Positions 36,040 through 45,573 of a stretch of 64,000 nucleotides of DNA are shown piece by piece. Under the pieces are notes generated by a model. That model had not been told where the DNA came from. It saw nothing but the letters and a program-made list of their open reading frames with translations, and searched no databases. Location of the stretch: assembly GCA_039810585.1 (NCBI GenBank), contig JBDHXF010000013.1, positions 5,409 through 69,408 of the forward strand, given 5' to 3'. This stretch comes from JBBATK01 sp039810585. Its GTDB lineage: Bacteria; Bacteroidota; Ignavibacteria; Kapaibacteriales; NICIL-2. Position 1 is the stretch's first letter; every line of letters starts with the position of its first letter. The position numbers and the translations under genes were made by a program.

Positions 36040-38354
36040 TGACGAATGAAGAGAAACTGAAGGTAGCTGAGGAAGCGATCAAACGCGGTGATTACGGCGA
36101 CGCGGAGCGTGTGCTACAGGAGGTTATGGGTCCAAAGGTAAGCGAACAGGAGCGAGCAGCTGCGCTGCGTTTACGGGGATCTATTGACCTTCATCGTTCT
36201 GATTATTCGGGAGCATTAACGAATCTGGAGGAGTCGCTTAGCATTTTTAGGACTCTCGGGGAGCAAAAGGCTGCGGCACGAACACTGAATAACATCGGAA
36301 ATGTGTATCAGGATCTTGCCGACTATCCTAAAGCTCTGGAGTGTTTCAATCGGGCGCTTGGCATTTTTGAAGAGTCAGCTGACAAGAGTGGGACCGCCCT
36401 GGTTCATGGGAACATTGGCAATGTGTACACCAGACTCGCCGACTATACCAAAGCACTATACTACTATCAACTTGCCTTGAATGCGTATGAAGAGCTTGGT
36501 GATAAGCACGCAGCGACCCGAATTGTTGGGAATATGGGAGTCGTGTACCAAAATTATGGTGAATATAACAAGGCTTTAGAATATTACGAACGCTCTCTTG
36601 TGTTTGCGGAAGAAGTCCGGAATAAGAGTGGTATGGCCGACAGTATTTCGAACATCGGAGCTGTCTATGGCTATCTCGCAAACTATCCCAAAGCCTTGGA
36701 GCACTTTGAGCGTGCACTGGCCTTGCATGAAGAATTAGGTGACCCGTCGCGTATCGCAGTTGCGCTGGGAAATATTGGGACGGTCTACCAATATCTATCG
36801 GACTATCCGCAGGCACTGGAGTATTTGCATCGAGCACTCGAGTGTCACACTACAATTGGTGATGAGAGAAACGTTGCAGTTGTCATGGGCAACATGGGCA
36901 ACGTGTATAGCAGACTTGCAGATTACTCGCGGGCATTGGAGTATTTGAGTCGGGCTTGCTCCGGCTATGAAACGATGGGGGAACTCAGCGGAGTTGCGCA
37001 CATAACAGGCGACATCGGGGGTGTGTATTACAGCTTGGCTGACTACCCGCGAGCGCGGCAGTACTTTGAACGCGCTCGTACAATGTTTGAAGATCTGCAG
37101 GAAAAAACCGGTGTTGCGAATATGGCAGGCAACATTGGGTACACCTATAAAGAGTTGGGTGATTTTACCACAGCCCTCGGCTATTTCCGAAGCGCACTTG
37201 AGTTGTCGGAAGAAATTGGCACTCGCAGTCAAAGCGCATTTTGGCTAGCCGGCATCGGTTCGATCCACACTGTGTTGAAGCAGTATGATGAGGGACGACG
37301 CTTCTTGCAGCAATCGCTTGATCTGCGCCGACAGGTGGTGCAGACACAAGAAGGCGTTGCTAATCTGCTTCTTGAGCTTGGCATGCTTGAGCTTGCAGAG
37401 CACAACAACGCAAAGGCAGTCGAGTATCTTGAAGAGGCGTCAACCCTGGCTGTTGAACTTGGCGAGAAAGCCGGTGCATTTCGAGCGCATGAGGAACTTG
37501 CCCGCGTGTACGAAGCCGACGGCAACATTGATTTGGCGTACATGCACTACAAGTCCTTTCACCGATTGAAAGAAGAAGTCTTCAGTGAAGAGGCGCGTAA
37601 GCGCGCAGAGCAAGTAGAACAGCAACGCATGGTTGCAGACATGGAACGACGTCATGCTGAAGAACGCGTCGCCCGCGACCAACAGGCAGCTTCCGAACGA
37701 GCTGCTGCCAATGCAACCACCACACTACTACACAGAGTTTTACCCTCACAAGTGGCAGAGCGCTTGCTGAAAGGCGAGAGAGTTGCTGATTACTTTCAAA
37801 ACATCTCCATTCTCTTCGTCGACATCGTCGGCTTCACGCCGATTGCCGCCCGCATGCCAGCAAAAGCAGTACTTGCATTTCTGAACCATGTCTTTGGTGA
37901 ATTCGATCGCGTCATGAAGAAACATGGCGTGCAAAAGATCAAGACCATCGGCGATGGTTATATGGCTGTAAGCGGCGCGCCGGTTGAATGTTCGGATCAT
38001 GCAGAACGACTTGCACGCGCAGCACTCGAACTCATGGCAGTTATTCAGCTTCCTGATGACATTCGTAAAACACTTCCCAAGGGAAGTGTCTTTCACCTTC
38101 GTATGGGATTACACACAGGCTCCGCCTTTGCAGGAATAGTCGGCGACGAAGGCTTTGTCTACGAAGTTTACTCCGACGCCGTCAACCTCGCTGCCCGCAT
38201 GGAATCCAGTGGTGAGCCGGGGAAGATTCACTGCAGTGAGGAATTTGCCTATCATGTGCAGAACAGAGATGAGTCCTTTGTGTTTGAGGAACGCGGGGAG
38301 ATTGAGGTGAAAGGTAAGGGAGTAATGCGGACATACTTTTTGGAGCAGCGATGA
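36039..38354 (+). CDS. TPR-adenylyl cyclase, array gene 4
   Basis: The 771-residue product has about ten TPRs, then an extended coiled coil containing an extra RHAEERVARDQQAASERAA piece that lengthens the linker. Cyclase aspartates are D595 and D639. The adenine-site motif reads YEVYSD instead of YDVYSD, so the residue equivalent to the purine-contacting aspartate is Glu. This is unique in the array and could weaken or shift nucleotide preference. The start is best placed at the ATG at 36039, which shares one base with the stop of gene 3 (TGATG), with GGAG 8 nt upstream; an in-frame GTG at 36036 is the alternative. Confidence 0.88.
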   Translation: MTNEEKLKVAEEAIKRGDYGDAERVLQEVMGPKVSEQERAAALRLRGSIDLHRSDYSGALTNLEESLSIFRTLGEQKAAARTLNNIGNVYQDLADYPKALECFNRALGIFEESADKSGTALVHGNIGNVYTRLADYTKALYYYQLALNAYEELGDKHAATRIVGNMGVVYQNYGEYNKALEYYERSLVFAEEVRNKSGMADSISNIGAVYGYLANYPKALEHFERALALHEELGDPSRIAVALGNIGTVYQYLSDYPQALEYLHRALECHTTIGDERNVAVVMGNMGNVYSRLADYSRALEYLSRACSGYETMGELSGVAHITGDIGGVYYSLADYPRARQYFERARTMFEDLQEKTGVANMAGNIGYTYKELGDFTTALGYFRSALELSEEIGTRSQSAFWLAGIGSIHTVLKQYDEGRRFLQQSLDLRRQVVQTQEGVANLLLELGMLELAEHNNAKAVEYLEEASTLAVELGEKAGAFRAHEELARVYEADGNIDLAYMHYKSFHRLKEEVFSEEARKRAEQVEQQRMVADMERRHAEERVARDQQAASERAAANATTTLLHRVLPSQVAERLLKGERVADYFQNISILFVDIVGFTPIAARMPAKAVLAFLNHVFGEFDRVMKKHGVQKIKTIGDGYMAVSGAPVECSDHAERLARAALELMAVIQLPDDIRKTLPKGSVFHLRMGLHTGSAFAGIVGDEGFVYEVYSDAVNLAARMESSGEPGKIHCSEEFAYHVQNRDESFVFEERGEIEVKGKGVMRTYFLEQR

Positions 38355-40570
38355 GTGAAGAGTATACGCTAAATACAGAACTACCCGACTTCTCCAAGGT
38401 ATTGGAAGCAGCACAAGGCGAATTGGACCTGGGTAACTACGATGAGGCCACGCGCCTTGCTCTTCAGCTACGTTCGGCGGCGGACCCACTGAGTCGAGAG
38501 GGCGCTTTGCGCCTAGCTTCTGTTATGCGCGTATTAGGAGGTGTGGCCCGAATGCGCGGTGAGTATGCGAAAGCGCTTGAGGACTTTAGTGAGGCAATGC
38601 GCCTAAGCGAGCGTGTAGAAGATCAGGAGGGTGTTGCAAAGGCACTCAATAGTCTTGGCAATGTGTACCGGAATCTCTCTGATTACACCACTGCAATCGA
38701 CTATTATTCTCGCGCTTTGACGATTGACGAAGAGCTCGACCTTAAGGAAGGGGTAGCGACTTGCCTGGGTAATATTGGCATCGTACATCGGATCCTCGCA
38801 AATTACCCCAAAGCTCTCGAGTTTATTTCGCGAGCACTTGCTCTTGACGAAGAACTTTCCAATAGGACAGGAGTTGCCTTGTGGCTTGGCAACCTGGGCA
38901 ATGTGTATCTGTCTCTTTCAGAGAATCACAAAGCACTCGATTACTATTCACGCGCGCTGGCAATGAATGAAGAGCTAGGATTTAAGAATAGAGTTGCAAT
39001 GCTCCTCGGAAATATTGGTGTGATACATGCCGGGCTTTCAGACTACCCCAAAGCGCTCGATCATCATTTCCGTTCGCTTTCTCTTGCTGAAGAACTTGGG
39101 ACGAAGGAACAAATAGCGAGTAGTCTTGCCAACATCGGAACAGTGTACCTAACACTTTCAGACTATTCAAAAGCGCTCGACTTCTTCGTTCGCGCATTAG
39201 CCGTTGAAGAGGATGTGGGTAACAAAATTGGAGTTTCGAATTGTCTGACAAATATTGGTACTGTATATCTGCACCTTTCAGACTTCGCGAGAGCGCTCGA
39301 GTATTATTCCCGTGCTCTGACTATTGACGAAGCATTGGGGAACAAAGTAGGTGTGTCTCGAGATCTCGGGTGCATCGGCAACGTACATGAAGATCTCCTG
39401 GATTATACTCAAGCACTGGACTACAATGTACAAGCCATGGCGATCGTTGAAGAACTTGGAGACAAGGGCAGCGTTGCTCTCCGTGCTACCAACATCGGCA
39501 ATGTGTACGGTAAACTTTCAAACTACCCCAAGGCACTCGAGTACTTATCACGTGCGCTGTCAACTTTTGAAGAGTTGGGAAGCAAGACCTGGATAGCGGC
39601 GTGTATGCACAACATAGCAGTCATCTATGCGAATGAAAATTTTCAGGACTACGATGCCATACTGGCGGAAGAGTATCTGAAAAAAGCTCTTTCGATGTTC
39701 GAAGCGTTAAGTATGAGCTCAGAACAATATGAAGTCCATCTTGAACTTGCGAACCTTTATGAAAAGCTCAAGCGGTGGGAGGATTTTGCAATCCATTACA
39801 AGCGCTACCATCATCTTAAGGACATCGTCCTCAACGATGAAGCAAGGAAAAAAGCCGAATACCTCGAACAGCAAAAGCAAATGGCAATTCGCGATAGTGC
39901 GTTGGCTGCAGAGAGAGCCACGGCGGTTGCAACCACGTCGATACTCTATAAAGTATTGCCGTCATCAGTCGCCGATCGCCTGATTAACGGTGAAAAGGTT
40001 GCTGACTACTTCCAACACATCTCTATCCTCTTCGCCGACATCGTCGGCTTCACCCCCATCGCCGCTCGCATGCCAGCTAAAGCCGTTCTTGCCTTCCTGA
40101 ACTACGTCTTCGGCGAGTTCGACCGCGTGATGGAAAAACATGGTTGCCAAAAGATTAAAACCATAGGCGATGGTTATATGGCAGTGTGTGGCGCGCCTTT
40201 TCCATGTGATGACCACGCCGAACGTCTTGCTCGCGCTGCCCTTGAGCTCATGAGCGATATTGAGCTGCCTGAGTCTCTTCGCTTAACGCTGCCCAAAGGC
40301 AGCGTCTTTCACTTGCGTATAGGACTTCACACCGGATCTGCTTTTGCCGGTATTGTGGGGGAAAAGGGTTTTGTGTATGATGTGTACTCAGACGCAGTAA
40401 ACCTTGCAGCCCGCATGGAATCAAGTGGGGAGGCGGGCCGCATACACTGCAGCTCAGACTTTACGTATCACTTGCAAAACCGGGATGAGAGTTTTGTGTT
40501 TGAGGAACGCGGAGAGATAGAAGTGAAGGGCAAGGGAGTGATGAGAACCTACTTCTTGGAGCGACAATGA
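38351..40570 (+). CDS. TPR-adenylyl cyclase, array gene 5
   Basis: The 739-residue protein has ten or so TPRs with a distinct flavour (LSDYSKALDFFVRAL, LSDFARALEYYSRAL) and an N terminus, MSEEYTLNTELPDFSKVLEAA, unlike genes 3, 4 and 7. Metal aspartates are D563, in FADIVGFT where the others have FVDIVGFT or FIDIVGFT, and D607. The cyclase DNA here is the most diverged at its 3' end (SSDFTYHL; GEAGRIHC in place of GEPGKIHC), so it has escaped recent homogenisation. Start overlaps gene 4 (ATGA), GGAG 5 nt upstream. Confidence 0.9.
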   Translation: MSEEYTLNTELPDFSKVLEAAQGELDLGNYDEATRLALQLRSAADPLSREGALRLASVMRVLGGVARMRGEYAKALEDFSEAMRLSERVEDQEGVAKALNSLGNVYRNLSDYTTAIDYYSRALTIDEELDLKEGVATCLGNIGIVHRILANYPKALEFISRALALDEELSNRTGVALWLGNLGNVYLSLSENHKALDYYSRALAMNEELGFKNRVAMLLGNIGVIHAGLSDYPKALDHHFRSLSLAEELGTKEQIASSLANIGTVYLTLSDYSKALDFFVRALAVEEDVGNKIGVSNCLTNIGTVYLHLSDFARALEYYSRALTIDEALGNKVGVSRDLGCIGNVHEDLLDYTQALDYNVQAMAIVEELGDKGSVALRATNIGNVYGKLSNYPKALEYLSRALSTFEELGSKTWIAACMHNIAVIYANENFQDYDAILAEEYLKKALSMFEALSMSSEQYEVHLELANLYEKLKRWEDFAIHYKRYHHLKDIVLNDEARKKAEYLEQQKQMAIRDSALAAERATAVATTSILYKVLPSSVADRLINGEKVADYFQHISILFADIVGFTPIAARMPAKAVLAFLNYVFGEFDRVMEKHGCQKIKTIGDGYMAVCGAPFPCDDHAERLARAALELMSDIELPESLRLTLPKGSVFHLRIGLHTGSAFAGIVGEKGFVYDVYSDAVNLAARMESSGEAGRIHCSSDFTYHLQNRDESFVFEERGEIEVKGKGVMRTYFLERQ

Positions 40571-42654
40571 GCCTTGATGCACTTCGTGATAAAGTTATGG
40601 AATTAGAGGGGCAGCTTCGAGCTGAGGATAATGGCGAGCACATTGAGAGCGAGTCGCTCAAGGCTTTGGAAGATCCTCTGTTGACGAGTCATCCGGAATT
40701 ACGATGTCGATTACTCATGACGTTATCGAGCTCATATCAGCGACGAGGATTGCCGTTGGAAGCATCGCCATACTCGTCCGAAGCACTCGCGCTTGCTGAG
40801 ACCATTGATGATCCGCTTCTCTATGCCAATGCTCTACGGTCCAAGGGGAACATACATCTCTATTTGGCTGAGCACGATGTGGCGCTGGAGCATTTAACAA
40901 AGGCGCAGGACCTGTATGTACAGCTGGGCGACATTGAGAGGCAAGCCTATGTCTGCGGAAGTATTGGAAATGTTCATTGGCAGTTGGCAGACTACCCTCG
41001 TGCTCTTGAGTTCTTCATGAAAGCACTTTCCGATTTTGAACGGCTTGGGGACAAGCGTAGCGTCTCAAGGGCACGCTCAAACGTCGGAGTGGTGTACATG
41101 GACATGTCCGATTATCCGCGTGCTCTCGAATTCTTCATGCAGTCACTGGACGAGTCGACCGCTCTGAACGACAGCGTTGGTATCGCCCAAGCGTGCTCGA
41201 GTATCGGACTGTTGTACTCAACGTTGTCCAATTATTCGATGGCGCTGGATTACCTTCTGAGAGCAAAAGTCGCATCGGAGAACAGCGGTGATAAGCTCGC
41301 GACAGCCCGAAATGAGGCCAACATCGGTAATGTGTATTCCGGACTTTTGGATCACGCAAAGGCAATTGAATACTACAAGAACGCCTTCTCTACTTTTGAA
41401 GAATTGGGGAACAGACGCGATGCGACGATTGCTATTGGAAACATTGGAAATACCTATCTCACGATTGCTAACTACTCAGAGGCTTTGGAGTACTTGCAAC
41501 AAGCGTTGGTTCCTCATGTCGAAAATGGCGAGAGAGCAGATGCAGTACGAGTGAGAACTAACATTGGTGTTGTGTATCAAAACCTTCAGAAATATCCTCA
41601 GGCTTTGGAGTGCTTTCTCAGTGCACTCTCTGAGAGTACAGAAATCGGGTATACGCAAATGATTGCAACATGCACCCAAAGCCTTGGTTTGTTGTACGCG
41701 GAACCAACCTTCGAAAGTCATGATTTCTCTAGAGCCGAAGAGTATCTACAGAAAGCACTTGAGTTGAATGAAAGGATGGGAACGAAACACAACTTGTATC
41801 AATGTCATGGTGCCTTGGCGTCATTGTATGAGACGCAGGAGCGATGGAGAGAATGCACCGTGCATTTGAAAGCGTTTCATGAGCTAAAGGATAAAGTTCA
41901 CAATGAAGAGGCAAAAAACAAGGCTCAACAGTACGAAGTTCAACAACAACTTTTAGTACGTGAAAAAGCTGTAGCCGTTGAACGCGCGCTTCAGGAAACA
42001 CGAATTGTCGAGCAGCAACGACTCCTTCATCGCATTTTACCTCCGCAGGTAGCAGACCGTTTACTTCGCGGCGAGAGAGTTGCCGACTACTTCCAGCACA
42101 TCTCCATAATGTTCATCGACATTGTCGGCTTCACCCCCATCGCTGCACGCATGCCGGCAAAGGCGGTGCTGGCCTTTCTCAATTTTGTCTTTGGTGAGTT
42201 TGACAAGATTATGGAAAAGCACAACTGCCAAAAAATCAAAACAATCGGCGATGGCTATATGGCTGTCAGCGGCGCCCCTATTGCCTGTGACGATCACGCA
42301 GAGCGTCTTGCCAGTGCCGGGCTAGAACTTATGACCGGTATTGAATTACCGGAGGCAATTCGCAAGACCTTGCCAAAAGATAGCGTCTTCCACTTAAGGA
42401 TCGGCTTACATACCGGCTCAGCCTTCGCCGGTATTGTTGGTGAAAAGGGTTTTGTCTACGACGTCTACTCTGACGCCGTTAACCTCGCCGCCCGCATGGA
42501 ATCGAGTGGCGAGCCGGGAAAGATTCACTGCAGTGAGGACTTTGCTTACCACTTGCAGAACCGTGATGAGTCCTTTGTTTTTGAGGAGCGCGGGGAGATT
42601 GAGGTCAAGGGCAAGGGAGTGATGAGAACATTTTTCTTGGAGACAGCAGTATGA
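40567..42654 (+). CDS. TPR-adenylyl cyclase, array gene 6
   Basis: The 695-residue protein has eight or nine TPRs, several of a second type (DYPRALEFFMKALSDFERLGDKRSV). The coiled-coil linker is REKAVAVERALQETRIVEQQ, which differs from all others, and the cyclase begins LLHRILPPQVADRLLRGER. Metal aspartates are D518 (IMFIDIVGFT) and D562; YDVYSD and VNLAARM are intact. Its N terminus (MSLDALRDKVMELEGQLRAED) resembles gene 2's style rather than genes 3, 4 and 7. Start overlaps gene 5 (ATGA), GGAG 5 nt upstream. Confidence 0.9.
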   Translation: MSLDALRDKVMELEGQLRAEDNGEHIESESLKALEDPLLTSHPELRCRLLMTLSSSYQRRGLPLEASPYSSEALALAETIDDPLLYANALRSKGNIHLYLAEHDVALEHLTKAQDLYVQLGDIERQAYVCGSIGNVHWQLADYPRALEFFMKALSDFERLGDKRSVSRARSNVGVVYMDMSDYPRALEFFMQSLDESTALNDSVGIAQACSSIGLLYSTLSNYSMALDYLLRAKVASENSGDKLATARNEANIGNVYSGLLDHAKAIEYYKNAFSTFEELGNRRDATIAIGNIGNTYLTIANYSEALEYLQQALVPHVENGERADAVRVRTNIGVVYQNLQKYPQALECFLSALSESTEIGYTQMIATCTQSLGLLYAEPTFESHDFSRAEEYLQKALELNERMGTKHNLYQCHGALASLYETQERWRECTVHLKAFHELKDKVHNEEAKNKAQQYEVQQQLLVREKAVAVERALQETRIVEQQRLLHRILPPQVADRLLRGERVADYFQHISIMFIDIVGFTPIAARMPAKAVLAFLNFVFGEFDKIMEKHNCQKIKTIGDGYMAVSGAPIACDDHAERLASAGLELMTGIELPEAIRKTLPKDSVFHLRIGLHTGSAFAGIVGEKGFVYDVYSDAVNLAARMESSGEPGKIHCSEDFAYHLQNRDESFVFEERGEIEVKGKGVMRTFFLETAV

Positions 42655-44933
42655 CGAATGAAGAGAAACTAAAAGCTGCTGAGGAGGCTGAGAAACGTGG
42701 TGATTATCACGATGCGGAGCGTCTGCTGCAACAGATTATAGAATCGGGACCAACAGTTCAAGAGCGTGCGTACGCACTGTGGGTACTAGGTTCGGTAGCG
42801 ACGAAACGCGGCAATCATACTTTTGCTATGGAGCGCTCAGAAGAGGCACTTGCCATTTCGAGCTCCATTGGCGACCGGTTGGGAGAAGCCAGGGCTATTC
42901 ATCTTAAAGGTATAGTGCACGCTAATCTCTCAAACTATTCGAAGGCCCTAGAGTGTTACCATAGCGTCCTTACGCTGTACGAAGAACTGGGAGATAAAGC
43001 CGGCACAGCTCGTGTGACCGGAAATATAGGCAACGTACAGAAGAGTCTCTCAGACTATCCTACGGCAATGGAGTACATGGCACGTGCTCTTTCCATGTAT
43101 GAAGCGCTGGAGAATCGAAGTGGAGTGGCACTCTGGACCGGAAACATTGGCACATTGTACAGAAGTCTATCAGACCACACCAAGGCATTGGAGTATATGA
43201 ATCGCGCTCTCTCCCTGCATGAAGAATTGGGTGAGAAGAGCGCGGCGGCTCGCGTGACTGGATATATTGGCAGTGTTTACGCGAATCTCGCAGATTACCC
43301 GAAGGCGCTGGAATACATGAGTCACGCGCTAGCGATGCGCGAAGAGCTGGGCGACAGAAGTGGAGTTGCGACCGACACCGGAAATATTGGTGCCGTGTAT
43401 TGGAATCTCTCCGACTACCCCAAGGCTCTAGAGTATATGAGACGCGCCCTTTCTGTCCATGAAGAACTGGGGGAGAAGAGTGGTGTGGCTAGTGGGATTT
43501 ATAATATAGGCGTTGTATTTGGCAGTCTAGCCGACTATTCAAACGCACTTGAGTATCATAGTCGCGCACTTGCCATGTTTGAAGAGTTGGGTGACAGAAG
43601 AGGTGCGGCAAACGTGATGGGAAACATTGGAAACACGTATGTTTATCTTTCCGATTACGCGAAGGCACTAGAGTACATAAGCCGTGCTCTCGCAATACAG
43701 GCAGAGCTGGGCAACAAGTCTGGCGTGGCTCTCTGGACCGGTAACATCGGCAGTGTGTATAAGTCTCAGGGCGAACACGCATCAGCGCTTCCATTCTTTG
43801 AAAAAGCTCTGAGTCTATCTCAGAGTATTGGGGAGCTCAGTATGTGCGCAGCATGGCTAAGTGCCATGGGTGGCAGCTATGCAGCAATGAAGCAGTATGA
43901 CAAATCACGAGAATATTTGTCCCAGGCATTGGAATTACGTAGAACAGATCTTGCTACCAATAACGGTGTGGCCACATTATTATTAGAACTGGGAAGGGTA
44001 GAAATTGAGGAGCAGAACACAGAGAAAGCAGCCAGACTTCTTGAAGAAGCCCGCGCCTTGGCGCATGAACTTGGTGAGAAGGCGCAAGAATACCAGGCTC
44101 ACGAAGGGCTAGCCGAAGTATATGAGTTAAGTGGAAACTTTGAGCAAGCATATCGTCACCACAAACTATTTCATTCTCTCAGCAAGGAAGTTCAAAGTGA
44201 AGAAGCGCGAAAGAAAGCTGAGCAAATAGAACAACAACATCGTGTTGCAGAGATGGAACGACGTCAAGCCACAGAACGAGCCGCAGCCGAAGCAACCACG
44301 ACACTCCTTCACAAAGTCCTCCCATCACAAGTTGCTGAGCGCTTGTTGAATGGTGAACGCGTTGCCGATTACTTCCAAATAATATCCATCCTCTTCATCG
44401 ACATCGTCGGCTTTACCCCCATCGCAGCACGCATGCCCGCAAAAGCTGTTCTTGGTTTTCTCAATTACGTCTTTGGTGAGTTCGATCGCGTTATGAAGAA
44501 ACATGGCGTGCAAAAGATCAAGACCATCGGCGATGGTTATATGGCTGTGAGCGGAGCTCCTGTTGAATGTTCAGACCATGCAGAGCGACTCGCTCGTGCT
44601 GCACTTGAGCTCATGGCCGATATTCAGCTTCCCGATGACATTCGCAAAACGTTGCCCAAGGGAAGTGTCTTTCACCTGCGTATGGGATTACACACAGGCT
44701 CCGCCTTTGCAGGAATAGTTGGCGATGAAGGTTTTGTCTACGACGTCTACTCCGACGCTGTCAACCTCGCTGCGCGCATGGAATCGAGCGGGGAGCCGGG
44801 AAAGATTCATTGTAGTGAGGAGTTTGCATATCATTTGCAAAATAGGGATGAGTCTTTTGTTTTTGAGGAACGAGGGGAAATTGAGGTGAAGGGCAAGGGA
44901 GTGATGAGGACCTACTTTTTAAGCCATGTATAA
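42651..44933 (+). CDS. TPR-adenylyl cyclase, array gene 7 (last)
   Basis: The 760-residue protein is the closest relative of gene 3: same length and metal aspartates at the same positions, D584 (FIDIVGFT) and D628. It has about ten TPRs of the DYPKALEYMSRALSMHEELG type. Start overlaps gene 6 (ATGA), GGAG 8 nt upstream. Its C terminus is TYFLSHV instead of the (T)(Y/F)FLE(R/Q/T) ending of genes 1-6. The TTGGAG codons that serve as the next gene's ribosome-binding site are replaced by TTAAGC, fitting its position at the end of the array. No terminator hairpin was found after the TAA. Confidence 0.9.
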   Translation: MTNEEKLKAAEEAEKRGDYHDAERLLQQIIESGPTVQERAYALWVLGSVATKRGNHTFAMERSEEALAISSSIGDRLGEARAIHLKGIVHANLSNYSKALECYHSVLTLYEELGDKAGTARVTGNIGNVQKSLSDYPTAMEYMARALSMYEALENRSGVALWTGNIGTLYRSLSDHTKALEYMNRALSLHEELGEKSAAARVTGYIGSVYANLADYPKALEYMSHALAMREELGDRSGVATDTGNIGAVYWNLSDYPKALEYMRRALSVHEELGEKSGVASGIYNIGVVFGSLADYSNALEYHSRALAMFEELGDRRGAANVMGNIGNTYVYLSDYAKALEYISRALAIQAELGNKSGVALWTGNIGSVYKSQGEHASALPFFEKALSLSQSIGELSMCAAWLSAMGGSYAAMKQYDKSREYLSQALELRRTDLATNNGVATLLLELGRVEIEEQNTEKAARLLEEARALAHELGEKAQEYQAHEGLAEVYELSGNFEQAYRHHKLFHSLSKEVQSEEARKKAEQIEQQHRVAEMERRQATERAAAEATTTLLHKVLPSQVAERLLNGERVADYFQIISILFIDIVGFTPIAARMPAKAVLGFLNYVFGEFDRVMKKHGVQKIKTIGDGYMAVSGAPVECSDHAERLARAALELMADIQLPDDIRKTLPKGSVFHLRMGLHTGSAFAGIVGDEGFVYDVYSDAVNLAARMESSGEPGKIHCSEEFAYHLQNRDESFVFEERGEIEVKGKGVMRTYFLSHV

Positions 44934-45511
44934 TATGCCACTGCAAAACTTCGTAGTTAATCGTAGGCAGATTATGTGACTCGTGCAGAAGACAATTTGG
45001 CTTTGCATGAAACCTGATCTGGGCAGCATACTCTTCAATACACGTAGTCTTTCGACGCGACGCTCCTGGCTGCCTAGAGGTTCTCGCCCTGAATCGAATT
45101 ACAGTACGCGTGAATACGAGCAACATTTATGTCGCGGGATTGAACGTAACCATCCGCAATACAACCTTACGGGAGTCTTTGTGTGAAATACTTCAGAGCT
45201 TCCAATGACCTAGGAGCACGATTCACACGCACCAAGTCGTTGCGAGATGAATTGCAGAGTGGTTTGAACGTAATAGATAGGAACTGTGCTTTTGTCATCA
45301 ATTAGTGCAATTCGCCGGATTGACGCACACTATCGTAACCACCATGTCCTTCGGTGTGGTATTCTAATCTGGGGCTGTAAAAGAGCATAGCAACATTTCT
45401 GTTTGCCAAATGAATATCGTACCTTAAAGCTCTGCCTAAAGACCGCAACAGTGCATATTCATCAGCTCAAAAACGGTTGAAAGCGGACTATGCAATTCCC
45501 CCGTCATTTTT
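44934..45511. other. Intergenic stretch after the cyclase array
   Basis: These ~580 bases contain only short frames that I do not support. No hairpin terminator, repeat or RNA gene was recognised before the promoter at 45512. Confidence 0.5.
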
Positions 45512-45539
45512 TTTGAGCACGAGTCGGATGCTATATTTG
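45512..45539 (+). promoter_or_regulatory. Bacteroidota-type promoter of the HtrA-like gene
   Basis: TTTG (45512-45515) and TATATTTG (45532-45539), 16 bp apart, match TTTG-N-TAnnTTTG closely. The predicted start near 45546 leaves a ~28-nt leader containing GAGGGG before the ATG at 45574. Confidence 0.65.
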
Positions 45540-45573
45540 CTCGGGGAAATAATCGACTGAGGGGAAAACCCAC

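Noticed and set aside
44983..45186. 67-codon plus-strand frame after the cyclase array
   Set aside because: No recognisable features and no supporting context.
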